From Prorocentrum cordatum (taxonomy: Eukaryota > Sar > Dinophyceae > Prorocentrales > Prorocentraceae): DNA of 64,000 bases. Positions 10,501 to 21,100 of this stretch are shown here, piece by piece. The stretch lies in assembly GCA_963575745.1 (NCBI GenBank), contig CAUYUJ010020674.1, positions 32,501 to 96,500 on the forward strand. Reading direction: 5' to 3'. Each line of letters opens with the position of its first letter. Positions within the stretch are counted from its first letter, which is position 1. The position numbers and the translations under genes are program-made. The notes under the pieces are model-generated. The model did not search any database, was not told the DNA's origin, and saw only the letters and a list, made by a program, of their open reading frames with translations.

Positions 10501-12634
10501 CTCGCACCTCGCTAGGGTGGGACAGGGAAGGGAGGGGGATGAGGGAGAGGAGGAGGAAGCAGGAGGGCGGGAGGGGGCACAGGAGGGAAGGAGGGGAGGA
10601 GCAACAGGAAGCAAGTAGGCGTGGATGAGCAAGAGAGGGGTAGAACGAGGAGTAGAGAGGGGAGGGGTTGTGCAAGGGGGGCGCAATTGGCAATAGGCAA
10701 TAGCAATATAATGCGTGGAAGGAGGGTGGATGAGCATTGGAAGTGACGAGGCCCAGGTGGGAAGGGGCGGCGGCACCTTCTGGACCAGTTTTGCAACTGA
10801 TGCAGCAGACGTCCCCGGGCCATCTGCCAGCCTCGCCCGAAATTGTTTGATGCTGAGCAACACCTGCTCTGTCGAGTTCAGTTCCTTCGCGAGGTTGAGC
10901 TTCTTGGGTGGAGGAGGGGCGGGCGCCCGCTGGTCCGGGCAGGCGATGGGCGCTGCCGCCGGCTCCGAGGCCGCTGGGGCCGCAGCAGAAGGCGCCCGGG
11001 AGGGCGCAGCCGCAGCGGCGCCCAAGCGCCCCCGCTTCGTCGGCGGCTCCTCCGCCGCTGCCGCCTCGTCTGCAGCCCCAGCTGCCGCCTCAGCCGCCGC
11101 CCCAGCTGCCGCCCGCGCCTCTCGGGGGCGGCGGGAGAGAGGAGGGGGGGGGAGGGGTGGGAGGGAGGAGGAGGGAGGGGCGAGGGAGCTGGGGAGGGAG
11201 GAGGAGGGGGGAGGAGGGAGGAGGAGGGAGGAGGAGGGAGGAGGGAGGAGGAGGGAGGAGGAGGGAGGAGGAGTGAGGGGGAGGAGTGAGCAGCAGCAGT
11301 AGACTACAGTAGATCGCTAGCTGGCCTCCTGCAGCGGCAGCCGAGCGCCGCGGGTGCTGCTGGCGCGCGCCGTCGCACGCCCACTCCTGCGCCTGCTCCC
11401 TGTGGGCTTGGAGGACTCGGCGCCGCCCTCGTCGAAGCTGCCAGCGTCGTCGTCGTCGGCCTGGGCAGCGGCAGAGGCCGCCGTCTGGCGCGCGCCCCAG
11501 ATGTCGTCGAACAGGGCGTCGTCGTCCTCGGAGTCCTGCGCGGCCGAGGTGCGGTCCTGAAGCGCGGCGGCGACGAAGGTCAAGTCCTCGCCCCCCTTGA
11601 CTTTGGCCTTCCTCTGACTGACGGTGACCTGCGATCGCCTCTGCGCGGTGCTGATGGCCGCCTCTACGGCGTCCGCTCCGTCCGCCTCGTCGGAAGCAAC
11701 GCGCGACGTCACGCAGTGGCCAGTGGTCTGGTTGTTCGTGAGCTCGATGCAGCCCGGCTCGAAGCCGTCCGAAGGGGGCAGCACCACCTGGGCGACCAGG
11801 GTTCCCGGAGCCAGGAAGCCAGCTCCCCTGCGCCCTCCGTCCCCGTCGGGGCCTTCGGGCGGGGGGGGGGGGGCCTTGGCGTGGCCCCGTCGGGGCCTTC
11901 GAGGGACACCTTCGGGCCCAGTCGGGGCCATCGGGGGATATGGCGCCGTCGGGGCTCTCGGGGGATACCCTCGGGCCCCTGTCGGGGCCCTCGGGGGATA
12001 CCTGCGGACTCCTTTAGACCCTGGCAACCCCAGTCACTTGCGCACCATTGACCGTCCACGTGGAAAGAGACTTGGGAGGGGGCTTCTTGTTGAACCTTTT
12101 GCGGTAGACGCTGGCGGGCCACAAGATGCCGATCATGACGCGGGCGTGCAAAAACTGCTGATTCGTGGCCTCAACGCTGCGAGCATTCTTGGCAGTGTGC
12201 AGGGAGGTGGTGTCGCGCTTGCCGCCAGTGCTGTTCTTTTTCGCCTCGAAGGGGGCGACGCACTCCTTGTTGAACACGTCCCGCTTCGACAGCTCCTTGT
12301 TATCCTCGGCAATGGTCTTCGGGTCGATGCTCGAGTACACCGGGTGGGCCTTGATCGCCTGGGGGCAAATGGCGCACTCGAGGCCGCGATCGCGCCTCCA
12401 GCGGATGCAAGGGAAAGCATCGCGCTCGTGCTCCATGGGGTTCAGGATGGTGGAGAGGCGCCAGCAGAACTTACACTGCTTCGGCTTGTTGCCCCCCCGA
12501 GGGGGCGCGGGTCGATCGAGCCCGCCCTCGGCCGACGGTCTCGCTGCGAGCCTCGGCCGAACATGACGGACCTCAGGCGTGTCATCCAAGATGTCGATAT
12601 CCAAGGTAGTGGCATCGCTGAGTGATCCCGGCAT
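7587..12634 (-). CDS. gene B: dinoflagellate-type protein with an N-terminal Cys-pair domain, one frame break
   Basis: Function is unknown. Proposed exons are 12634-12036, 11827-11329, 11118-10775, 10511-8263 and 7937-7587. The start is ATG in MPGSLSDATTLDIDILDD, an acidic leader like that of gene A. Residues about 50-100 hold QCKFC, then a lone Cys, then ECAIC: a zinc-binding-like set. An acidic and basic low-complexity stretch follows, then an Ala-rich helical body of about 850 residues. Introns would start GA, GA, GC and GA and all end in AG. The first four junctions keep the frame, but one base too many lies in exon 4 between about 10390 and 10270, where frame EADVRAALAAGVGIHELG passes to KSFEAIALRRAAEHARR. 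Gene D is a paralogue: it shares the Cys-pair start, the TPE(L/Q)K helix region and a C-terminal segment (ADMVIGNGAGSVACPIVC here). A TAG at 11317 would end a shorter protein if the second GA intron is not used. Confidence 0.65.
7938..8262 (-). other. intron 4 of gene B, GA-AG, GGA/TCC-rich
   Basis: The exon ends TTCCAG and the intron begins GAGGAGGGGG; it ends CCCCCCAG before GCCCTCAAGG. Joining keeps the frame (phase 0). The same CAG stands before both borders, as expected if the intron arose by insertion with a short duplication that supplied the acceptor. The middle is almost pure CTCCTC triplets on the coding strand. Without the intron the open frame runs on through poly-Leu, which is implausible. 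Confidence 0.55.
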
Positions 12635-13448
12635 GGTGGGCCTCGGCTCGGCACTCGTGTCCTGGAAAGATCGATGGGCTGGGGGTCGCAGACCTCTGCG
12701 GCCACACTGCGGAACCGAAAAACCTATGGAAGAGAGAGGGGGGTGATGGGGAAGTACTATTGCTCGGAGGAGGATCGGTGAGGCTGGGAGCCGACTGGGG
12801 CCCCCCCTTATTCACTTCCCACTTCCTCTGGGATGGGCGCCTAACTCAGGATTCACCACCAGAAAGAGGGCGCAGGAGTGAAGGGAAGGGCGGGCTGGAC
12901 AAGGTCGGGGCAATTCTTGAAGCCCCTGCGAGACCCTAAAGAGCAGACAGAGGTCGAGCCTTGAGCGGCGAGGGGAGGCAGGGCGCACGCGGGGAGAGGG
13001 TGCCACGCGGCATTTATGCGTAGGGGCCCGCAGGGGGGAGGGGGCGACGATGAGCTAGTACAGCATAGCCTAGCATAGCAGGTTATGGTTATGTTACATG
13101 TTTATGGCCCCTGGAGGCTCCCAGAGGCCCCATGAGAGTCCATGATCCCGACAGATTTCGATGCGTGCGTTTACCGTCGCGCTACAACTGGGAAGACGGA
13201 AAACTAAGACGCCGTCCAGCTGTGGATTGCCCACGGCCCACGCTGCTTTATCTGGGCTCAAGTGGTTCAAGATGCCCCCTCCTCCTCCTTCATCCTCCTC
13301 CTCCTCCTCCTCCTACTCCCCCTCGTCATCTTCCTCCATCTCCCCCGCCGTATGATGCGTCACTGGCAGCAGCCGCTGGTGCGCGCGCTGCGGACTGCGA
13401 GATCGGCGGAGGGGCTAGGGGCACGGCAATGAGGGCGGCCTGCTGTAC
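12635..13448. other. intergenic spacer between gene B and the methyltransferase gene
   Basis: The spacer contains a TCC-rich stretch at 13268-13335 and an AT-richer patch near 13050-13110 with repeated GCATAGC/TAGC. No open frame looks like protein. The upstream region of gene B shows no recognisable core promoter, as is usual for dinoflagellates. Confidence 0.5.
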
Positions 13449-15110
13449 TCAGGACGCCTGGCCGAGGGCCTGCCCCCACACCGCGTCGACGTCGTCGCCC
13501 GAGTCCTCGGCGGCGGGGTCGCTGGACTCGGAGTCGTCGGAGACAAAGCTGGACGATTTCTCGGACTCTGGCTCACCCTCGGGCGCAAGCGCAGGGCTGG
13601 AGGGGGCCATGTAGGCGCTCATCCCGTGCGCCGCGACCAGCGCGGAGGCGAAGGCTGTGGCGCCGTAGCAGGTCGCCTCGAAGGCGTTGCCCGCGAGCGA
13701 GCGGGGCAGGGAGTCCTTGTGCTGACGCAGCGTGTCCACATCGCGGTAGAAGATACTCTGGAACTGGAGGCACTCCTCGCCCGACAAGAGCCTGGCCCGC
13801 TTGGCGAAGTAGCGCCGGCACCGAGGGGCAATTGTGCCCACGTATGTGTTGGTGCTCGTCGAACGTGTTATGCCCTGGCTCACCTCGACGAACACGTCGC
13901 TTTCCGGCATCGGGTAGGCGTCGACGCCATGGAAGGTCAAGATGTCGAGCTCGCGGGGGCAGACCGCGCCCAGCATCGGGTTGTTCTCGAACTCAGCGTC
14001 GGTAGGGCGCCGAGCAGCATCCCTGTTGCGCCCCGCCTTCAGGAAGGCGGCCTCGTGCGCGGCCCTCCACGTCAGCTCCTCGCCAGTCTCGCCATCGTGC
14101 CGCTTGCGCTTCAACTGAGACCTCTTGTAGCACCTGCCCATGACGGCCGAGTCGTCCAGGAGGTAATCGTCGACCGGGACGCGCTTGGAGCCCACGAGGC
14201 GATTCGTGATGTCGAAGATCTTGCAGTCGGCGTCATCGACGGACAATCCCCTGGCCGCGAGCTGCTGCAGGGGCATGGACGGGAAGTACAAGCGAGGCCT
14301 GGACTGCGCCATCCCGAACATGAGAGGGTTCAGCTCGAACGTCGGCGACCAGAACCCGCGGTAGGCCAGGAAGGAGCGCGCAGCCGTCAAGTTGTCCGGC
14401 CCTGAGGGGCGTCCCTGACGGTCACGCGGCGGCGCCTGGAGGCGCGGCACGTTCTCGCTGATCATGAAACTCATCGTGCCCTTGTTCTTGGCGGCGAAGG
14501 CGCACACGCCGTTGAAGACCTCTCCCGTGTCCAACCGCCCGTCCAGGACGCACGAGCGATTGCCTTCCGAGCTGGAGGCCTCGTTCAGGTCCGAGACGCT
14601 GATGCAGGGAAAGCCCTGCGAGAAGACGTCGACATCTTGGCCGCGCACGTCTACGTCGGCCTTCGTCACCACATCGTATGCTCGATCAGCGCCGAGCCGC
14701 CTGGCGTCCGTGAAGAGCGCCTTGAGCTCGAACATCTTGAGCAGGAACTGTTGCTTGGCCTTGTCCTTCTCGCACGAGAAGACGTGCTCGATCTTCACCT
14801 GGAAGCCGAAGTCCTCCTCCACTGCCTCTGCGAAGCCAGCCCACGCCAAGAGCGGGCAGTCGGTGCCGCTGCACGCCGTCGCAACGCGGATGGTGCGTTG
14901 CTTGACCTGGGTGAGCCAGACGCACAGGTCATCCTTCTCGGCCTGCGACGAACGCTGGAAGAACCGCTTGAACAACTGCTTGTACAGGCCGGGCCCAACC
15001 TGCAACGGCGGGTCGTTGAGGCGGTCCGCATCTGCAACGACGGGTCGCATCACCTCCGTCGGCGGCAAGAGGCCAGTCTTCCACATCTCGAGGAGGGCTT
15101 GGCCGTTCAT
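13449..15110 (-). CDS. cytosine-5 DNA methyltransferase-like protein
   Basis: An uninterrupted 553-codon frame. ATG is preceded in frame by TGA 12 bases upstream, so this is the first possible start without splicing. Motifs of the C5 methyltransferase fold occur in the usual order: motif I-like VATACSGTDCP (76-86), an acidic residue after the second strand in VFSCEKD (110-116), motif IV QGFPCISVSD with catalytic Cys169, motif VI ISENVPRL (218-224), motif VIII AQSRPRLYF (268-276) and a motif IX/X-like LAGNAFEATCYGATAF (472-487). Residues 510-553 are an acidic Ser/Asp-rich tail. It would transfer a methyl group from S-adenosylmethionine to cytosine in DNA. No chromatin-reading domain is present. 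C5 methyltransferases are known inside dinoflagellate retrotransposons, but no reverse transcriptase is seen nearby. The motif I glycines are atypical, so activity is uncertain. Confidence 0.8.
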   Translation of the reverse strand: MNGQALLEMWKTGLLPPTEVMRPVVADADRLNDPPLQVGPGLYKQLFKRFFQRSSQAEKDDLCVWLTQVKQRTIRVATACSGTDCPLLAWAGFAEAVEEDFGFQVKIEHVFSCEKDKAKQQFLLKMFELKALFTDARRLGADRAYDVVTKADVDVRGQDVDVFSQGFPCISVSDLNEASSSEGNRSCVLDGRLDTGEVFNGVCAFAAKNKGTMSFMISENVPRLQAPPRDRQGRPSGPDNLTAARSFLAYRGFWSPTFELNPLMFGMAQSRPRLYFPSMPLQQLAARGLSVDDADCKIFDITNRLVGSKRVPVDDYLLDDSAVMGRCYKRSQLKRKRHDGETGEELTWRAAHEAAFLKAGRNRDAARRPTDAEFENNPMLGAVCPRELDILTFHGVDAYPMPESDVFVEVSQGITRSTSTNTYVGTIAPRCRRYFAKRARLLSGEECLQFQSIFYRDVDTLRQHKDSLPRSLAGNAFEATCYGATAFASALVAAHGMSAYMAPSSPALAPEGEPESEKSSSFVSDDSESSDPAAEDSGDDVDAVWGQALGQAS

Positions 15111-15908
15111 GGGCCACGTTCAATAGAAGGCACGATCTCAATTCGGACTCAGCACCCGCCTCGCTCTGGCCAAAACGGCTGCGGGAACAGGTTGGAGGGG
15201 CGAGGGGGCAGGGCAACGAGGAGGGGGGAAGCGAGGAGGGGGGGGGGTCTGCCGATCCAGCGGCACAGGATCCTGTCCAGCGGCCCCCCCCACCCCACCT
15301 GGCCCAGAGACTGCGCGCCCTGGCGTAGGCGGAGAAGGGCGGAGGATGAGGGGGTTGGGCCCCCCAAAAGAGGCACACTCATCATATGCTTTGCGCCTCT
15401 TTGGACGGCCCTCTTGGGGCCCTCTTGGAGCCTTGTCGGGGCCCTCGCGAGCCTGTTACAGGGGGCGCCCGAAGCTTTCCGAATCGCCGAAGAGCCCCAC
15501 CAGGGAGTCCAAGAAGGCGCCAATGAGGTTCCGAAGAGGTCGGGATGGAGGGCAGGAGAGAGGAGAAGGAGCCGCCACTGGAACTGGAACGCCATCGGCG
15601 GTGCCGCTGTGCGACGCCCTGCCCCCCCCCTCACGCCGGCGCCCGCCCGGGGTCTGGAATGGCGCCCAATCAGGGGCGTCGGGCGGCGCACACGGGTCTT
15701 GGAGGGTCCAGATTGGGCCCAGGAGGCGGCCTGGGGGCGGCGGGCGTGGCACTCCGGCGCCCCGCGCCCAAGCGCCACATGGGCGGATGTGGCACTCCGG
15801 CGCCCCGCGCCCAAGCGCCACATGGGCAGCGGGCCTGGCCGCGGAGGGCGCGGTTAGCCGGGCGGGGGGGGGGGAACTCTAAGGAGGTACATGTGTGGGG
15901 GGTCGCAC

Positions 15909-15994
15909 GGCCAAGTGCCACATGTGGCACTTGGCCCAGGATGAGTGATGTGGCACTCCGCCGGGCCCAACCAAGTGCCACATGTGGCACTTGG
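15909..15994. repeat. pair of long perfect palindromes
   Basis: A 28-bp perfect palindrome centred on CCACATGTGG lies at 15909-15936, and a 24-bp copy of its core lies at 15971-15994. Both are built from CCAAGTGCCA and its complement. The two share sequence, so they are copies of one element or binding site. Confidence 0.75.
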
Positions 15995-16334
15995 CGAGGG
16001 CCTGGTGGAGTGCCTCACCCAACCTCATCCTGCCTGTCCCAGGCCCATCCAGCGCCCTCCCTGGCCCCGACATGTCGCAAGAGGGCTCCAAGACTGTGCC
16101 GAGCGGGTCCCAAGATCCAAGATGGGTTCGACGTGTAGGAGAGATCACTGAAAGCATAGCGAGCAAACGGGCGCGGGGTGGGGCCGCTCGGCGGGGCCGC
16201 CGGGATTGCCTGCGTGGGCCGGGAGGGGCGGTCCGACTGGTGACCTGCTCGGTCCCAAGCAGTTCGGTCCAAGCAGTTTCGCGTCGCGCAGGCTGCGCGG
16301 AGGCCGCGGGCCCCGGGGCCCCAGCGCCAGCGCG

Positions 16335-16821
16335 ATGGCGGTGATCCTCGCCCCGCCGCTGCTGACTCCCCGCAGCGAGGATCGGGAAGCCACGCAGGTC
16401 GAAGACGTCTTCGGCGAGCGGCGGCGGGAGCTCGACCGCGAGCAGATGGAGACGGCCCGGATGGACACCGAGGACAACCCCGTTATCGGCGGTCCGTCGT
16501 CTCGCCAGCCTGAAACGCGCCCCTGCCACGTGAACGCCAGCCCTGCCCGTTTCCAGGTCGGAGTCTGGCCATCGGCCCCGACCAGGAGCCAGGAGACAGG
16601 CCAGAGCTGGCATTCCTGCGGCGGGAATGCGATTCAGGCTGGTGACATCTTCATTTATCTGGGGCCTCCTGGCGAGCCCTGCCCCTCGCATCTTCGACGG
16701 GGAGAGAGACCCCCTGACCTTCCCCGACAACGACGGCGAGGTTGAGTTCGACCCCGCTGCCCCCGTCGACGACCCCATCGACTCCGACCCTGTCGACTAC
16801 CTCCTCGCCGTGCTCGACTGA
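16335..16821 (+). pseudogene. possible exon fragments of an unknown plus-strand gene
   Basis: Two stretches look more protein-like than their surroundings. One is at about 16335-16480 (EDVFGERRRELDREQMETA). The other, at about 16680-16821, is an acidic C-terminal end (DPLTFPDNDGEVEFDP, then IDSDPVDYLLAVLD and a stop). They are in different frames, so they need an intron or a frameshift to join. No family is recognised. The fragment lies on the strand opposite to its neighbours. Confidence 0.25.
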
Positions 16822-17040
16822 GCGCCGTAGTGCTAGCTGTGCTGGGGCCTGCTATATGCGACTGCGCGCGACGCCGCGACGACAAAAAAACGATTCCAAC
16901 ATTCCGGCGACGAAATCCTCGAAGCACATTTGGATTATCCGCACCCACGGAGCGACATCGCCGCAGAAACAAAACACAGACCGAGCACGAGCCTGATCGT
17001 TTGGAATCAAGTGGTCATGAAATCCTCGGAGCCCCCCTAT

Positions 17041-17067
17041 CTTTCTCTATCGTTCTCGTTTTCTCTC

Positions 17068-17127
<60 letters not shown>

Positions 17128-17180
17128 TCTCTCTCTCTCTCTCTGAGTCGCTTCCCCCATCTCCCCCATTCTCTCTCTAT
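17041..17180. repeat. (TCTC)n microsatellite
   Basis: About 140 bp of almost pure CT dinucleotides. The open frames across it encode Ser/Leu or Arg/Glu repeats only. Confidence 0.9.
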
Positions 17181-17312
17181 CTCTGCCTTTCTTTCTCTCT
17201 GGCTCTTGGCCCCCTGCTGCCTCCGCCATCGGATGCAAAGCCTTGTTCCCTTGGAGTTCTTGGGCACCAACCTCTTGAGCCTGAGCCCCCTCCCCTTGGA
17301 CTTTCAAGTAAG

Positions 17313-17785
17313 CGGCCGCCGCAGCAGGCGGGGCCCGCCGTTGCCATCCTGCCTCTCTCGGGCGCCCCTCGCCCCCACGCCGCCTCCACCTCTCCTCTTC
17401 TTGTCGCTGTTGATGTTGATGACGATGATGGCACACAGCAGGCAAGCAAGTAAGCAAACAAGCACGCACGCGCGCACGCACGCACGCACGCGCGCACGCA
17501 CGCACGCACGCACGCAAGCAAGCAAGCAAGGGGGCATGTTCGCATTTTCGCAGAAAACGCCACTCCCAGCGATAGTTTTGAAAAAGTGAATTGACGCAAG
17601 CGCCTTTTTTCAAAACCCTCGCTGGGAGTGGCGTTTTCTGCACTTCGCGCCGTTTCGGCCTTCAGATGGCAAGCAAACAAACAAACACACAAACATAACA
17701 TAACCGAACAACCAACCTATCAATCAATCAAACAACGAATCAACCAAACAAACAAACAAACGAACAAACAAACAAACACGGGGGA
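17313..17785. repeat. dispersed composite repeat F6, copy 2
   Basis: The same module order as at 6310-7090: GC block, (GCAC)n at about 17457-17530, a hairpin at 17550-17641 whose arms match those of copy 1, then an AAAC-rich tail. The tail here is AAAC where copy 1 has TTTG, so it is inverted or independently grown. Confidence 0.7.
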
Positions 17786-18117
17786 GATTAAGGGGCTGAG
17801 ATTGTGACGGCTAAGGGGTGAGATTGGGAGCGCCAGTATCTCAACAGCACACTTCGTCGAGACGGGCCAGTGCACTGCCCTGCGACGCTGTCCAGCGCAT
17901 CGCCCCTCGACGCAAGTCGGAGCTCATGAGGAGGAGGAGGAGGAGGAGGAGGAGGAGGAGGAGACAGACTTACTCTTCCTTCTTTGATCTGATCTGCTAC
18001 TCCTATGCCCCCCCTCTTCCATTGCCCGCTAGCCCCGAGCTCCTCCGAGGTGGCCCGAAACCCCCTCCCCCGAGCTCCGATGTATGCGGACGCGGCGGCA
18101 GCGGGCTGCGGCGGGCT

Positions 18118-21100
18118 CTAAGCAAGGCCCGCCGGCTTCCGAGGCCTCATGCCATGCCGCGTCTTCAAATTATATGCACTCTCAGCGTGCTCCTTCTCAG
18201 TCGAGGATTCGGCGAGCCATCGCAACAAGTCTGCCCTGACCTCGGGCGTGTCGATGACGCCCCAGAGCCAGCATTCGCACCTGCGGTGCGTCGCACAGCG
18301 CGCCTTGATGTTAGTGCGCTCATCCGCCCCGGCGCCGCTGCCCAGCCCAGACATAAGATGGCCCAAGTGGCGGCCCGTGTCCAGGCAATGCACATGCCCG
18401 CCAGCTCGGACCTCGACCCTGGGCAGCGCGCCAGGGGCCAGGGGGCCCCCCACAGGAGGTGTGTCGTCGCCCCCTCCGTCGCCGCCAGCCTCCTCGCTCT
18501 CTTCGCCATCCTCCTCGATCTCGCCATCCTCCTCGCCGTCGTCAGCGCCGCAGCCATGCCCCCCAGCTGCTGCCGCTGCTGTTGCAACCTCCGCCTCCTC
18601 ATCCTCAGCGCGCCTCAACTCATCTCTCATTACGATGCCCATCTCCAGCACGAAATCCCGGGGCAGGGCAAGCTCAACCCCCAAACCGTCGAGCGCCCCC
18701 AGGCCCTGGCCGGCGCCGGAGGGGAGGCCAAGCGCGGCAGCCACCTCGCGCAGCAGGGCGTCGTCCGCGGCTGCAGCGGGGGCAGCAGCGACAGGACCCG
18801 CGAGCGGCTTGGCCTGGGGAGGGGCGCGGGGTGAGGGGGGGGTGGGCAGGGGGATGCAACGATAAGGATGCGCGGCACGGATGCAAGAATCCCTAAACCG
18901 CTATCCTATATGAAATTTTCAAGTTGCCAGAGAGGCAAGGATGCAAAGGGCGCCCTCGAGGTGGCGAAGCATCCTTATCATCACTCACTAATCATGTCAC
19001 CCGAGGAGGTCCCCAACTCATTTCCGAGCAGGTCCCCGACCAACGAGGATGAGAGAGGGGGTGCTTAGAGAGTGGGGAGGGCGGGGAAGCGAAGGGGGGC
19101 GGAAGGGGGAAGACGATGATTGAGGCTCAGGCGACGTGCAGTTTGGTATTGTTTAAGATGAATCGTTCTCTGCAGGGCGCCACTGATGCTGGCAAGGCCG
19201 TTTTGCCCCAGAAACGAGGACAGGAAGAGGGTGCAGGACAGGGCGGCAGACGAGAGGTGGAGGAGGCGAACGAAGGCCAGACGAGGAGGAGGATCTCTGA
19301 CCTCCCCCACCTCCTTCAAGCACCTCCGAGTGAATCCGGCCAACCCCGAATATGTCCAAGTCGACTGCGTCCAGAATGTCCCGGGGCCCTTTCGGAACCC
19401 CCTGGGGGCTCATTGGGGGGCCTTCCGGATCCTCAAGCACGAAGGGCAAAATCGACAGCCCCTGAGTTGCCCCAGCACCTGGCCTTCCTGGGGCGCGGCC
19501 GGGAGTCGTCGTCGAACACGTCGGACAAGTCAGAAAATCCCGCGGCGCCTGCCGGTAGCGCCACGAGCGCGGCATCGCCGCCTCGGCCGCGGCCGCGGCC
19601 TCGACCGCTGCCTCGACCACGGCCGCCGTCGCCAGCAAGAGCTCCAGGGTCCCGCCCACGCCCTCGCCCTCGGAGACCTGCGCCTCCAGATCGGCCTGCC
19701 CACATGTCATCGAACTCTGCCACGACCCCTTTGGTGACGACGATGTCCAGCTCGACGTCGTCGAAATCCAGATGGAGGGCCTTCATGGTTCGCACCTGCT
19801 GGCCAGGCATGCTATTCACGATCATCTCGGCGAACTCCTCCTCCGAGAAATGATTCAGTTGGCCCACGTGCTGTCGACGCAAGGGCGGCCTCAGACTGGC
19901 TGCATCTGCTGGGGCGACGCGTTGGTCGCGATGCAAAATGAACTTCATTCCAGCCAGGCCATCATCCGGCATAGGCGGGTTCAGCAGGGTGGTCAAAGCG
20001 AACGTCTGCGCTGCCGGATGCGGACCATACCGCCCCGTCATAAGGCAGAACCAGACGAAAATACCGATGCCATCTCCATCCCCTTCTGGGCGCACCTCGA
20101 ACATCAGAAGGGCGTCCGAATCTGCCAATCTTTTTGCCGTGCCGAAACAACTTGCGATCTCGGTGAGGTAGGCTACGATGCGAGCGTACACTGCGAACGT
20201 GTCTGGAGCGGTTGTCGTAGCACACATTGGCCCACAGCACTTCGGATATTCAACGTCACCGGGGAAGTCAAGCACGTGCTGGCGCAGGGCGAAGGGGTCA
20301 ACCGAGCTCTTGAACTCGCTCGCAAGCGCCTTGAAGGATGCGCTCGTCGGCGGGCGTCGACCCGGGGTCGAAGGCGGCGCCTTCACGCGTTTGAAATGTT
20401 GCACGGCGGCAACATTCAACGGGAAGGGGTCGCGCGGGCCCAGCCCTGGCCCAGGGGGCGCCGGAGCAGGCGAGGCCACGCCGCTCAGCGCCAGCGCGCG
20501 CAGCTGCGACTGCGGGTCCTCGCAGCCGATGTACTGGGTCAGCGCAGTCGGCGCTGAGGAGTGGACTGCGTGGGCGCCAGGTGGAGCTCTGCAACAATGA
20601 CAACGGCCTTCGGGTGCGACTGCGAGAACCCCGGCAGCTGGAACAGCGGGCTGTGGCGGTGCATCTGGAACAAGCGGCGGCGGCACCCCCAATCCCAACT
20701 GAACGCGCCGCCGCAAGGCCTTGGACTCAACTGCTGAGTTCGCTGCCCGAGCCTCGAACCGGCCGCGGTCCGCGGCAGACAGGTTGTCCCACTCCCTGCT
20801 GACCTCCTGGGGCGCAGGGGCGAATGTGCAATTTCCTCCGCCTTCTCCTCCCCGTCCTCCAGGGCGGGCGAAATCCAGAATGGCCCGCCCGAGCGACTCA
20901 CCTTCTGATGCGAGTCGTTCGGGCCCTTCCCCCTTCCTCTCCTCCTTCATCCTCCCCATTGCCGCGGCTAAAACCAAGTTTGAGGGTCCTCCTGGAACTT
21001 CGAGGAGAATCCAGTCACGGCCACGAGGAGGCCCCAGGGGGCCCAGAAGGGCCCCATCCTGGAAATCATCACACTTCGCAATCCCTGTCCCCGAAGAAAG

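Larger units (their letters stand above)
15111..18117. other. 3-kb intergenic region between the methyltransferase gene and gene A
   Basis: The region holds GC-rich unique sequence, a duplicated unit of about 50 bp at 15740-15835 (GGCACTCCGGCGCCCCGCGC), two palindromes (15909-15994), a possible gene fragment (16335-16821), (TCTC)n, and the second F6 repeat (17313-17785). No other supported gene was found. Confidence 0.5.

Noticed and set aside
13449-15110. Assignment of the methyltransferase to a retrotransposon
   Set aside because: No reverse transcriptase, integrase or long terminal repeat was found within the gene or its immediate flanks, so only the possibility is stated.
14637-15857. 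406-codon plus-strand frame opposite the methyltransferase
   Set aside because: The antisense strand carries the ordered methyltransferase motifs; this frame is a GC-driven shadow.
20539-20700. Alternative frame HSPLFQLPGFSQSHPKAVVIVAE within exon 8 of gene A
   Set aside because: It looks protein-like, but using it needs two compensating frame changes; the main frame is open throughout, so it is kept only as a note.
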